A stretch of 13,040 nucleotides of DNA from JASFRI01 sp050115015 (GTDB lineage: Bacteria > Acidobacteriota > Polarisedimenticolia > CBDVAL01). The stretch is taken from contig JASFRI010000076.1 of assembly GCA_050115015.1 (NCBI GenBank), positions 1 through 13,040 on the forward strand, given 5' to 3'. Both the position numbers and the translations under genes were made by a program. The notes beneath the pieces were generated by a model. The model saw only the letters and a list, made by a program, of their open reading frames with translations. It was not told where the DNA came from and did no database searches. Below are positions 1 through 5,821 of this stretch, in pieces. Position 1 is the stretch's first letter, and each line of letters begins with the position of its first letter.

Positions 1-1
1 C

Positions 2-325
2 CACCGAGCGGAGCTCGGCCGCGCGCGCTGGAAGTTCGCGGGCCTCGCCTGGTCTTTCCAGGCAAGACCCGACTACCGGGAAGCCGCCGGAATGCTGACG
101 AGCAAGGAACTCGAAACTACATCCCTCTGCCGCTGCCCGTGGAGGCGACGTGGAGCGTGAACGAGCGGTCGCTCGCCATCGCGGCGGGGCCGCTCGCACG
201 ACGCGGGGCATGAGCGGGTGGACGACCCCCGCCCGTTCACCGCGGCGAGCCGGGACCAGACCGACGGCTTCCGCGTCGGCGACCTGGGCTATGGCTTCTG
301 GGCGGTACGACGGGAGGACTCATGA
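2..325 (+). pseudogene. 3' end of an unrecognised gene, reading frame broken twice (partial)
   Basis: No single frame is open here, but coding-like codons (third base almost always G or C) run in frame 2 from base 2 to about 115, in frame 1 from about 115 to about 189, then in frame 2 again to a TGA at 323-325. Read as a whole this gives about 107 residues, including KFAGLAW, NYIPLPLPVEATWS and, at the end, GFRVGDLGYGFWAVRRED. As written, frame 2 stops at 158-160 and frame 1 at 211-213. Both switch points fall at homopolymers: AAA at 114-116 (one A missing) and GGGG at 186-189 (one G extra), which suggests sequencing or assembly indels rather than decay. The final TGA overlaps the ATG of the cytochrome gene (ATGA), as expected for a translationally coupled intact gene. 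I do not recognise the family. Confidence 0.45.
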
Positions 326-753
326 CCCATAGACTGCAAGGCATCGTGGGGCCTCTCGCGGTGCTGGCCGCGATGGGTGCCATCGCCGCGGGACCGGCCC
401 CCCGCGGGCCGGATCCCGTGGCCGAGGGCCGGTTCCTCTACGGTCTCTACTGCAGGAGCTGCCACGGAGAGGCCGCCCGGGGTGACGGGCCGGTGGCCGA
501 CGAGCTGAAGACCCGCCCGGCGGATCTGACCCGCATCCGCTCCCGGCATGACGGCGTCTTCCCCGACGAGGAGGTCTACGCGAAGATCGACGGTCGGGAC
601 ATCGTAGCCGCGCACGGGCCCGGCGACATGCCGGTCTGGGGCTACGCCTTCCAGGAGACCGGGACCGACGTCGATCAGGAGGCCGCGGTGCGGCGCCGCA
701 TCCTGGCGCTCGTCGCCTTCCTGCGAGCCATCCAGGAGGCCGAGGCGCCCTGA
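322..753 (+). CDS. Mono-haem class I cytochrome c, exported
   Basis: A 143-residue c-type cytochrome, expected to carry electrons on the periplasmic side. Residues 5-24 form a hydrophobic signal peptide or membrane anchor (LQGIVGPLAVLAAMGAIAAG). The single haem-attachment motif is C44-R-S-C47-H48, followed by the usual GEAARGDGP stretch; Met103 in GDMPVWG is the likely distal axial ligand. Length and layout match small cytochrome c (Cytochrome_C / CBB3 type) domains. The ATG overlaps the stop of the upstream broken gene by four bases, and a GGGAGG lies four bases before it, so the two were probably co-translated. The electron partner cannot be told: no oxidase or dehydrogenase subunit is in view. 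A short GC hairpin without a T-run (755-772) follows the stop. Confidence 0.9.
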   Translation: MTHRLQGIVGPLAVLAAMGAIAAGPAPRGPDPVAEGRFLYGLYCRSCHGEAARGDGPVADELKTRPADLTRIRSRHDGVFPDEEVYAKIDGRDIVAAHGPGDMPVWGYAFQETGTDVDQEAAVRRRILALVAFLRAIQEAEAP

Positions 754-1062
754 GCCGGGCCCCCTGTCCCGGGTGGTTCAACACCTGCCGGTTCGAAGGG
801 GGGAGACCCACCGCAGCGACCGGACATGCAGGGAACCCGCGTGGCGGCAGGACGCGACGGTCTGACGGGAGGGATGGAGAGCTTGCGGGGCAGGGCGGAC
901 CTCCGAAGGCGGGTTGCTGGACCCATCGAGGAGGTCCAACGCAGGCTCTCGGCCCTCCCGGGGCCGGCAGGTGGTGAAGGACCCGGGCTGGCAGGGCCCC
1001 ACCCCGCAGGGGTAAGATCGCTCCCGCCCTCGAGGCCATTCCGCCATCCCCTGGAGGTCCCA
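754..1062 (+). promoter_or_regulatory. 309-base gene-free leader with possible Shine-Dalgarno-sequestering hairpin
   Basis: No gene is supported between the cytochrome stop and the GTG at 1063; the reading frame stays open from 826 but its translation is low-complexity and lacks a good start. The stretch holds a weak hairpin after the cytochrome gene (755-759 with 768-772), a second at 950-966, and a larger one: GGACCTCC at 897-904 pairs perfectly with GGAGGTCC at 930-937, with an inner GGGT/ACCC stem (911-914 with 921-924). The same eight bases GGAGGTCC recur at 1053-1060 as the ribosome-binding site of the next gene, so the 897-904 strand could pair with either copy. No clear -35/-10 pair was found. 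Regulation by RNA folding is inference only. Confidence 0.35.
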
Positions 1063-1590
1063 GTGATCGGGAATCGTCGCTCCCTGCTTGCCCGCCCGCG
1101 GGCTCTCGCCGTCGCCGTCCTCCTGCTTCTCCCCTGCCTGGCCCCGGATGTCGCGGCGCAGTGGACCGAGCCGCGCGGCACGTTCCGCGCCTACTGGAAC
1201 GTCACCGGGACCGTGCACCTCCTCGACTTCGACGGCGGGACCGTGGCCGCAGGCTCCCACCAGGGGACCGTGGTCCTGAACACCAGCCAGGGGACCGTGC
1301 CGGCGTTCGAGACCGATTGCGTGGCGTTCCGGGACGACCGGACCGGCGGTCTGGGACGGTGCGTCTGGAAGGGGCCGCTCGGGGATCTCGTGTACGTGGA
1401 GATCGAGTCGTCGGGCCCCGCGGGCTTCGGGCGCGCCAGGGGCCGGTTCGTGAAGGGCACGGGCGAGTACGAGGGGATCCAGGGAGGATTCTCCTTCGAG
1501 TGGAACTACAGCGTGAGCCGCGGTCGGGATGCCACGTTCGATGGCCATACACTCGAGATGACCGGCAACTACAACCTCCCTTCCAGATGA
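1063..1590 (+). CDS. Secreted protein with a possible allene-oxide-cyclase/dirigent-like barrel
   Basis: A 175-residue protein with a signal peptide at residues 1-32 (RR near the N-terminus, then LAVAVLLLLPCLAP, likely cut after VAA). The GTG start is chosen because a GGAGGT Shine-Dalgarno lies five bases upstream and the signal peptide begins there; the open frame upstream to 826 does not look coding. The mature part is rich in beta-strand patterns and Gly (TGTVHLLDFDGGTVAAGSHQG, GRFVKGTGEYEGIQGG). The GTGxYxGxxG pattern resembles the end of the small barrel found in allene oxide cyclase-like and dirigent-like proteins, but the match is by eye and weak. No catalytic residues are claimed. Its stop overlaps an in-frame ATG of the peptidase gene, and it is probably co-transcribed with that gene. 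Confidence 0.7.
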   Translation: MIGNRRSLLARPRALAVAVLLLLPCLAPDVAAQWTEPRGTFRAYWNVTGTVHLLDFDGGTVAAGSHQGTVVLNTSQGTVPAFETDCVAFRDDRTGGLGRCVWKGPLGDLVYVEIESSGPAGFGRARGRFVKGTGEYEGIQGGFSFEWNYSVSRGRDATFDGHTLEMTGNYNLPSR

Positions 1591-1607
1591 CCAGGAGAGC
1601 GCATCCG

Positions 1608-3314
1608 ATGCTTCAACCGCAGAGAGTCGCCGGGTTGTTGACGCTGGCGGCCGGCCTCGTGCTGGCCGGCTGCGCGGCACCGCAGGACGAGGCCGGGGCA
1701 GGCCTCGAGCTCCCGGCGGACGCCGAGTCCGCCGCCGAGACCATCGACGAGGCCACCCTGTCCGGTGTCGTGGACGAGATCTCGGACGACGCCTACGGCG
1801 GCCGGGGTCCGTCCACCGAGGGGGACGAGAAGACCCAGCAGTACCTCATCAACTACCTCGAGGGTCTGGGATACGAACCCGGTGGCCCGGACGGTGCCTG
1901 GCGGCAGCCGATCGCGATCGTGGGCATCGAGTCGGAGATGCCCGAGTCCTGGACCTTCCGCGCCGACGGCGAGACCTGGAAGGCCGCGTGGTGGGACGAC
2001 TACATCGCCGCCAGCGGGGTGCAGCAGGAATCCGTCTCCATCGAGGATGCGGAGGTGGTCTTCGTCGGCTACGGCATCGAGGCGCCGGAGGAGGACTGGG
2101 ACGACTTCAAGGGGGCGGATCTGAAGGGGAAGATCCTGCTCATGCTCAACAACGACCCTGACTGGGACCCGGAGCTGTTCGCCGGCGAGCGGCGCCTGTA
2201 CTACGGCCGCTGGACGTACAAGTACGAGACCGCCGCGCGGCAGGGGGCCGCCGGCGCCATCCTCATCCACACCGAGCCCTCGGCGGGATACCCCTGGCAA
2301 GTGGTGCAGACGTCCTGGACGGGGGAGCAGTTCGAGCTGCCGGCCGGCGACGAGCCCCGGATCCGGCTCGCGGGATGGCTCACCGAGGAGGCCGCCGGGA
2401 ACCTGGTGGCGCTGGGCGGCCTGGATCTGCCGGCGCTGGTGGAATCGGCCCGTCGCCGCGACTTCCACCCGGTCCCCCTGGGGGTGACGACCTCCATCCG
2501 GTTCCGGAACACCGTGGACGTGGCGTCCCGGACCGCGAACGTGGCGGGACTGCTGCGGGGGAGCGACCCGGTTCTCGCCGACCAGTTCGTGGTGTACACC
2601 GCCCATCACGACCACCTGGGGATCGGCCAGCCCGACGAGGCCGGGGACGCCATCTACAACGGCGCCCGGGACAACGCCTCGGGAGTGGCCTCGATCCTGG
2701 CGATCGCCAAGGCCTTCACGAGACTGGAGGAGCGCCCGCGGCGCAGCATTCTGATCCTGCCGGTCGCCGCAGAGGAACAGGGCCTCCTGGGGTCGCTCTA
2801 CTTCTCGCAGCACCCCACCGTCCCGCCGGGGCGGATCGCCGCCGACATCAACATCGACGGCGGGAACATCTTCGGACGGACGCGGGACGTGGCGATCGTC
2901 GGCCGCGGGAAGTCGGATCTCGAGGACCTGCTGGATGCCGCCGCCGCCCTGCAGGGCAGGGCCGTCGTGGACGAGCCGGATCCGGACAAGGGCTACTACT
3001 ACCGTTCCGACCAGTTCAACTTCGCCAAGATCGGGGTGCCTTCCCTCTACTTCAAATCGGGAAGGGACTACCTGGACCGCCCGGAGGGCTGGGGTCGGGA
3101 GATGGAGGATCGGTGGCGGCAGACGCGCTATCACCAGCCCTCCGACGAGGTCTACGAGGACTGGAGCTACGCGGGCATGGTCGAGGACGTCCGGCTGGCG
3201 TTCTACGTCGGCCTCTCGGTGGCCGAGGCGGACGATCTGCCGGCCTGGCGCCCGGGTGACGAGTTCGAGCGCACCCGGATCGAGATGCTCCAGCAGGCGG
3301 CCGCGGAGGAATAG
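1608..3314 (+). CDS. M28-family zinc metallopeptidase, outer-membrane or periplasmic lipoprotein, with PA-like domain
   Basis: A 568-residue aminopeptidase-type enzyme. ATG 1608 is chosen over the in-frame ATG at 1587 (which overlaps the preceding stop as ATGA) because AGGAGA lies nine bases upstream and a lipoprotein signal starts there, with lipobox LAGC giving lipidated Cys22. Residues about 130-250 look like a protease-associated insert (VVFVGYGIEAPE, GKILLMLNNDPDW, AARQGAAGAILIH). The M28 core follows with all expected residues: H333-x-D335 in AHHDHLG, D355 in DNASG, E389-E390 in AAEEQGLLGS (base and metal ligand), D417 in NIDGG, and H509 in YHQPSD. The set matches the co-catalytic di-zinc site of the family, so it is probably active on extracellular or periplasmic peptides. 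The next gene begins six bases after its stop. Confidence 0.93.
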   Translation: MLQPQRVAGLLTLAAGLVLAGCAAPQDEAGAGLELPADAESAAETIDEATLSGVVDEISDDAYGGRGPSTEGDEKTQQYLINYLEGLGYEPGGPDGAWRQPIAIVGIESEMPESWTFRADGETWKAAWWDDYIAASGVQQESVSIEDAEVVFVGYGIEAPEEDWDDFKGADLKGKILLMLNNDPDWDPELFAGERRLYYGRWTYKYETAARQGAAGAILIHTEPSAGYPWQVVQTSWTGEQFELPAGDEPRIRLAGWLTEEAAGNLVALGGLDLPALVESARRRDFHPVPLGVTTSIRFRNTVDVASRTANVAGLLRGSDPVLADQFVVYTAHHDHLGIGQPDEAGDAIYNGARDNASGVASILAIAKAFTRLEERPRRSILILPVAAEEQGLLGSLYFSQHPTVPPGRIAADINIDGGNIFGRTRDVAIVGRGKSDLEDLLDAAAALQGRAVVDEPDPDKGYYYRSDQFNFAKIGVPSLYFKSGRDYLDRPEGWGREMEDRWRQTRYHQPSDEVYEDWSYAGMVEDVRLAFYVGLSVAEADDLPAWRPGDEFERTRIEMLQQAAAEE

Positions 3315-3319
3315 CGCCG

Positions 3320-3694
3320 ATGCCGATCGAGGTACGGCACCACGGTCCCGTGAAGGTCGTCCGGCTCATCGGGGAGTTCACCGTCGGACGACAGCTCGCG
3401 AAGCCCGTCGACCTGCAGGGACGCCCCGTGGACGACCTGAGCGAGACGCTCACCGCCCTCCTCGACGGCGGCTTCAACCAGATCGTCCTGGACCTGAGCC
3501 TGGTCACGTTCATCGACAGCGCCGGGCTCGGCGAGCTGGTGGCCTCCAAGAAACGGACGGCGGAGCGCGGGGGCGACATCAAGCTGCTCTCCCCCGCCCG
3601 CAGGGTCCACGAGCTACTCGCGATGACCCTGCTGACGCGGGTGTTCGAGATCTACCGGAGCGAGGACGACGCCATCGCCTCCTTCAATACTTGA
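3320..3694 (+). CDS. Stand-alone STAS-domain protein (anti-sigma-factor antagonist type)
   Basis: A 124-residue cytosolic single-domain protein of the SpoIIAA/RsbV type. The hallmark is TFIDSAGLGELV, with Ser67 in DSAGLG at the position phosphorylated by a partner kinase in the family; the core strands KVVRLIGEFT and QIVLDLS precede it. The segment between the first strands and the first helix (about residues 22-40, GRQLAKPVDLQGRPVDDL) looks longer than in typical members. In known systems an unphosphorylated STAS protein frees a sigma factor or effector from an anti-sigma kinase. No kinase, phosphatase or sigma gene is in the window, so the partner is unknown. A GGAGGA at 3305-3310, overlapping the end of the peptidase gene, gives a nine-base spacing to ATG. 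The 3' end overlaps the convergent gene by 11 bases. Confidence 0.9.
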   Translation: MPIEVRHHGPVKVVRLIGEFTVGRQLAKPVDLQGRPVDDLSETLTALLDGGFNQIVLDLSLVTFIDSAGLGELVASKKRTAERGGDIKLLSPARRVHELLAMTLLTRVFEIYRSEDDAIASFNT

Positions 3695-4274
3695 CCATGT
3701 AGTCCTTGGCCTCCAGGCAGACGCTGAACGCCTTCTTGAAGTTCGTCATCTGCTCCTGGGTGGCGGCCTGCTGCTGCTGGGCCTGCTGCTGGACCTTCTG
3801 GGACGAGGCCTCCGCCTGGGCACCGGCCTGCTCCTGCGCCATGCGCGCCCGCCGGCGTCCCATGATCAGGCCCGCCGCGGCACCGTAGGCCGCCCCCCGG
3901 CCGGCGTCGTCGCTGGCGATCTCGCCGATCAGCGCGCCGGCGGCAGCGCCTCCGACCGCGCCCGCCGCCCCCGCCCCGGCGCCTGCACTCCTTGCCGCCT
4001 GCTTCTGCTGGTCCGCCTGCGCCTGGGCCTGCTGTTGCTGCGTCTTCTCCTGCTGCGCCTGCTTCTGGAGGTTGAACGGGTCGACCCCCGTGTTCTTCAC
4101 CGCCCAGTTGTAGCAGGTCGACTCGTCCTCCGACTGCTGGCTGGACGTCTGCCCCTTGGTCGGGAACACGTAGACGTCCAGGGTCGAGGCCAGACTTTTC
4201 TGCTGCGCCATCGCCGGGCCCATCGCGCCCAGGAGCAGCGCCATCGCGAGCATCGTCAAGAGAATCCGTTTCAT
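3684..4274 (-). CDS. Exported glycine-zipper protein with Gln-rich helical arms
   Basis: A 196-residue protein. ATG at 4274 is preferred to ATG 4280 because the AGGAGG (4287-4282) is only one base from the latter but seven from the former. Residues 1-23 are a signal peptide (MLAMALLLGAMG, cut after AMA). Then follow a DVYVFPTKGQ segment and CYNWAVKNTGVDP (Cys54), a Gln/Ala-rich stretch likely to be helical or coiled coil (68-94), a Gly-zipper (98-139, repeated GxxxG/AxxxG with an Asp-Asp break at 122-123), an RRRAR patch, a second Gln-rich arm and Cys186 near the C-terminus, which could pair with Cys54. The arrangement fits envelope proteins of the Gly-zipper (YMGG/Omp-type) group, thought to sit in or against a membrane; the exact role is unknown. 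The stop of the upstream gene overlaps its ribosome-binding site, so the pair is translationally linked. Confidence 0.85.
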   Translation of the reverse strand: MKRILLTMLAMALLLGAMGPAMAQQKSLASTLDVYVFPTKGQTSSQQSEDESTCYNWAVKNTGVDPFNLQKQAQQEKTQQQQAQAQADQQKQAARSAGAGAGAAGAVGGAAAGALIGEIASDDAGRGAAYGAAAGLIMGRRRARMAQEQAGAQAEASSQKVQQQAQQQQAATQEQMTNFKKAFSVCLEAKDYMVKY

Positions 4275-4285
4275 GTCCATGCCTC

Positions 4286-4714
4286 CTATTGCACCGGCAT
4301 CGGGGTGCAGGCCCCGAACACGCCCACGTTGGCGTCATCCCGGGCCACGGCCACCGTCACCCTGCCGGTCGACTCGGTGATCACGAAGCTGAACGCCCGT
4401 CCTTCCTCCACCCCCAGGAGGAAGATGCGGCCGTTCTCCCTCTCCATGTACTCGATCGCCGTCGATCGGTTCTCCCCGCTGGCCTTCGTGGTGGACAGCT
4501 TCTTCGCGTTCAGGTCCACCTCGATGAACTGCGGGACGTCCAGGATCCACGGGGGGATGCTGTCGAGACAATCGTCGCCGTCAAGGTAACAGGCATTCAC
4601 TTGCACCGCGGTGCAGAGGAACCGGTCCGAGCCCGTCAGGTCGTCCGCGCTCGCCGGGACGACGACGAGACCCAGCGTCACCAGGAAAGCGCATCGCAGA
4701 ACCGCGTCTTTCAT
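4286..4714 (-). CDS. Small secreted four-cysteine protein of unknown function
   Basis: A 142-residue protein with a signal peptide at 1-23 (CAFLVTLGLVVVPASA). ATG 4714 is chosen because AGGAG lies about eight bases upstream and the signal begins there; the open frame continues 25 codons further but that part does not look coding. The mature part holds Cys34, Cys42, Cys49 and Cys136, suggesting disulphide bonds in the periplasm. Recognisable stretches are NACYLDGDDCLDSIPPW, FIEVDLNAKKLSTT and a C-terminal FGACTP. The centre reads as a run of beta-strands (GRIFLLGVEEGRAFSFVI, GRVTVAVARDD). I do not know a function. It is the first gene of a two-gene operon: 11 bases separate it from the glycine-zipper gene, and its TAG stop is part of that gene's TAGGAGG. 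Confidence 0.82.
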   Translation of the reverse strand: MKDAVLRCAFLVTLGLVVVPASADDLTGSDRFLCTAVQVNACYLDGDDCLDSIPPWILDVPQFIEVDLNAKKLSTTKASGENRSTAIEYMERENGRIFLLGVEEGRAFSFVITESTGRVTVAVARDDANVGVFGACTPMPVQ

Positions 4715-4836
4715 GTTCTCTCTCCTTCGTTCGGTCAGGAACGGATCGGGACGAAGCCCGTCCGGATGCAGTCCAGTTTTCAGGGCCATTCTCGGGCCCA
4801 GGATCGCACATATGGCCTCGCGGTGGAAGCGGCATC

Positions 4837-4861
4837 GCCCCCCTGCAGGTCGGGAGGGGGC
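4837..4861 (-). terminator. GC hairpin after the TMEM175-type gene
   Basis: GCCCCC at 4837-4842 pairs with GGGGGC at 4856-4861, 18 bases past the channel gene's stop on the minus strand. There is no T-run, so intrinsic termination is doubtful. The rest of 4715-4879 shows no gene and no convincing promoter for the downstream operon. Confidence 0.3.
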
Positions 4862-4879
4862 ATCGGAGCACGTCGCCTC

Positions 4880-5512
4880 TCATGCCTCGAAACCGGATGC
4901 CGATCCCCAGTGGCTGTCCACCACCCGGTGCTGGACGTACAGGACGGGCAGCGCGATGAACACCAGGGAGGACAGATGCGTATCCACCGGAGCCAGCACG
5001 GCGCCGAGGATGTTGATCCAGATCCCGAGGAGGATCCGGCGGCGCATGCTGCGATCCACCGTCGGGGGGACGGATCCCGTGAGCCCCCGTCCCGTGCCGT
5101 ACCGCCACATGCCGAACAGCAGCAGGCCCGAGAGGACGTTCGTCGCCGCATAGAGCGCTGTCGCGAGGTACTCATCAGGATAGGTGGCGCGGAGATCCGT
5201 GAGAAACGGAAGCACCGTGACGGGCAGCAGGAACAGGAGGTTGAGCCAGAAGAAGGGGCGGTCCCCCGCCGGCACGTAATGGAAGATCGAGGCGTGCTGG
5301 ATCCAGTAGGCCGACACGATCCCGAAGGTCACGACGTAGGCGATGGCGGGCTCGACGAGCCCGGACAGGACTTCCACCAGGCCCGAATGTCCGGAGGCGC
5401 TCTCCGGGATCTCGAACCCCAGCACGAGGATCGTGAGGACGATGGCGAGGACGCCGTCGGTCAGCGCCTTCATCCGATCCGTCTGCATCCGGGGTCGATG
5501 GGCTTCCGTCAT
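4880..5512 (-). CDS. TMEM175-family (DUF1211) integral membrane protein, putative ion channel
   Basis: A 210-residue membrane protein with about six hydrophobic segments. The first carries the family signature as DRMKALTDGVLAIVLTILVL (residues 12-31), close to the R-x-x-x-[FL]-[ST]-DGV-x-AI pattern of TMEM175 channels, where the first helix lines a potassium-selective pore. Further segments include AYVVTFGIVSAYWIQHASIF and FFWLNLLFLLPVTVLPFL; the length is normal for single-repeat bacterial members. The canonical Phe of FSDG is Leu here (ALTDG). ATG 5512 has a GGAGG nine bases upstream; the 64-codon open stretch before it is Arg-rich and looks non-coding. It lies downstream of the AraC-family gene on the same strand, separated by 309 bases that hold an operator-like repeat, so control by that regulator is possible. 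Confidence 0.88.
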   Translation of the reverse strand: MTEAHRPRMQTDRMKALTDGVLAIVLTILVLGFEIPESASGHSGLVEVLSGLVEPAIAYVVTFGIVSAYWIQHASIFHYVPAGDRPFFWLNLLFLLPVTVLPFLTDLRATYPDEYLATALYAATNVLSGLLLFGMWRYGTGRGLTGSVPPTVDRSMRRRILLGIWINILGAVLAPVDTHLSSLVFIALPVLYVQHRVVDSHWGSASGFEA

Positions 5513-5723
5513 GCGCGACCGCCTCCAGGTGGCCACTTGCACAGGTCGACGCCTGAGCCTCCGCCGCTGCGCTCGGGCGCGGAGCCGCCGTTCAGGCCGC
5601 GCCGCCGCAGGTGACGAGCGGGCCCCCAGGCGATCCCGAGACATGGCGCGATTCCCGCCGAACGTGCGCCGCCGCGGAACGGAGGCATCCACCGGGATCC
5701 TCACCCTCGCAAGGAGAGCCTAC

Positions 5724-5743
5724 TGTCCAGATGCATCGGGACA
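5724..5743. promoter_or_regulatory. 20-base imperfect palindrome, possible operator
   Basis: TGTCCAGATG followed directly by CATCGGGACA: nine of ten base pairs across the axis between 5733 and 5734 are symmetric, the exception being A5729 against G5738. It overlaps the last four bases (5740-5743) of the left copy of the 20-base site and lies about 210 bases upstream of the TMEM175-type start. A symmetric site of this size suits a dimeric DNA-binding protein, but none is identified. Confidence 0.35.
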
Positions 5744-5759
5744 CATCAGGAATTCGCAA
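5740..5759 (+). repeat. Left copy of a 20-base site flanking the AraC-family gene
   Basis: The bases GACACATCAGG-A-ATTCGCAA match the minus-strand sequence at 6929-6910 at 19 of 20 positions; only the twelfth base differs (A here, G there). The two copies are in opposite orientation and lie on either side of the AraC-family gene. A match of this length within about 1.2 kb is unlikely by chance. It is read here as a probable regulator-binding site in the region before the TMEM175-type gene. Confidence 0.6.
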
Positions 5760-5779
5760 GGGCTCCGCGCTGCCGTCAT

Positions 5780-5810
5780 CCCGGCGGCGGCGGGGTCGTC
5801 TCCCGCCGGG
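5780..5810 (-). terminator. GC hairpin just after the AraC-family gene
   Basis: CCCGGCGG at 5780-5787 pairs perfectly with CCGCCGGG at 5803-5810, loop of 15 bases, beginning 11 bases after the AraC stop on the minus strand. It lacks a T-run. It may end or pause the regulator's transcript before the TMEM175-type gene. Confidence 0.4.
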
Positions 5811-5821
5811 GACAGCTCCCA

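Larger units (their letters stand above)
5513..5821 (-). promoter_or_regulatory. 309-base gene-free region upstream of the TMEM175-type gene
   Basis: No gene is supported. Reading towards the TMEM175 gene, it contains a hairpin just after the AraC stop (5810-5780), one copy of a 20-base site also found before the AraC gene (5740-5759), and a 20-base imperfect palindrome overlapping that site (5724-5743). TGGACA on the minus strand (5729-5724) resembles a -35 box, but no good -10 lies at 16-18 bases, so the promoter is not assigned. The part nearest the channel gene (5513-5700) is very GC-rich; apart from the gene's GGAGG I see nothing in it. Confidence 0.35.

Noticed and set aside
780..800. 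GGTTCGAA resembling a tRNA T-loop
   Set aside because: The flanking bases do not form a T-stem, and no acceptor, D or anticodon arm could be drawn around it on either strand.
826..1062. N-terminal extension of the secreted protein at 1063
   Set aside because: The frame is open but the translation is low-complexity, lacks a ribosome-binding site at 826, and would bury a clear signal peptide that begins at GTG 1063.
1569..3134. A 521-codon minus-strand open frame over the M28 peptidase
   Set aside because: Antisense shadow of a gene with all catalytic residues; composition is low-complexity and it has no plausible start context.
4289..5614. A 441-codon plus-strand open frame over the minus-strand envelope and channel genes
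   Set aside because: Rich in Arg, His, Asp and Pro, with no domain or signal; the opposite strand holds genes with signal peptides and the TMEM175 signature.
5513..5704. 64-codon N-terminal extension of the TMEM175-type protein
   Set aside because: Arg-rich translation without a good start; ATG 5512 has its own GGAGG and lies just before the family signature.
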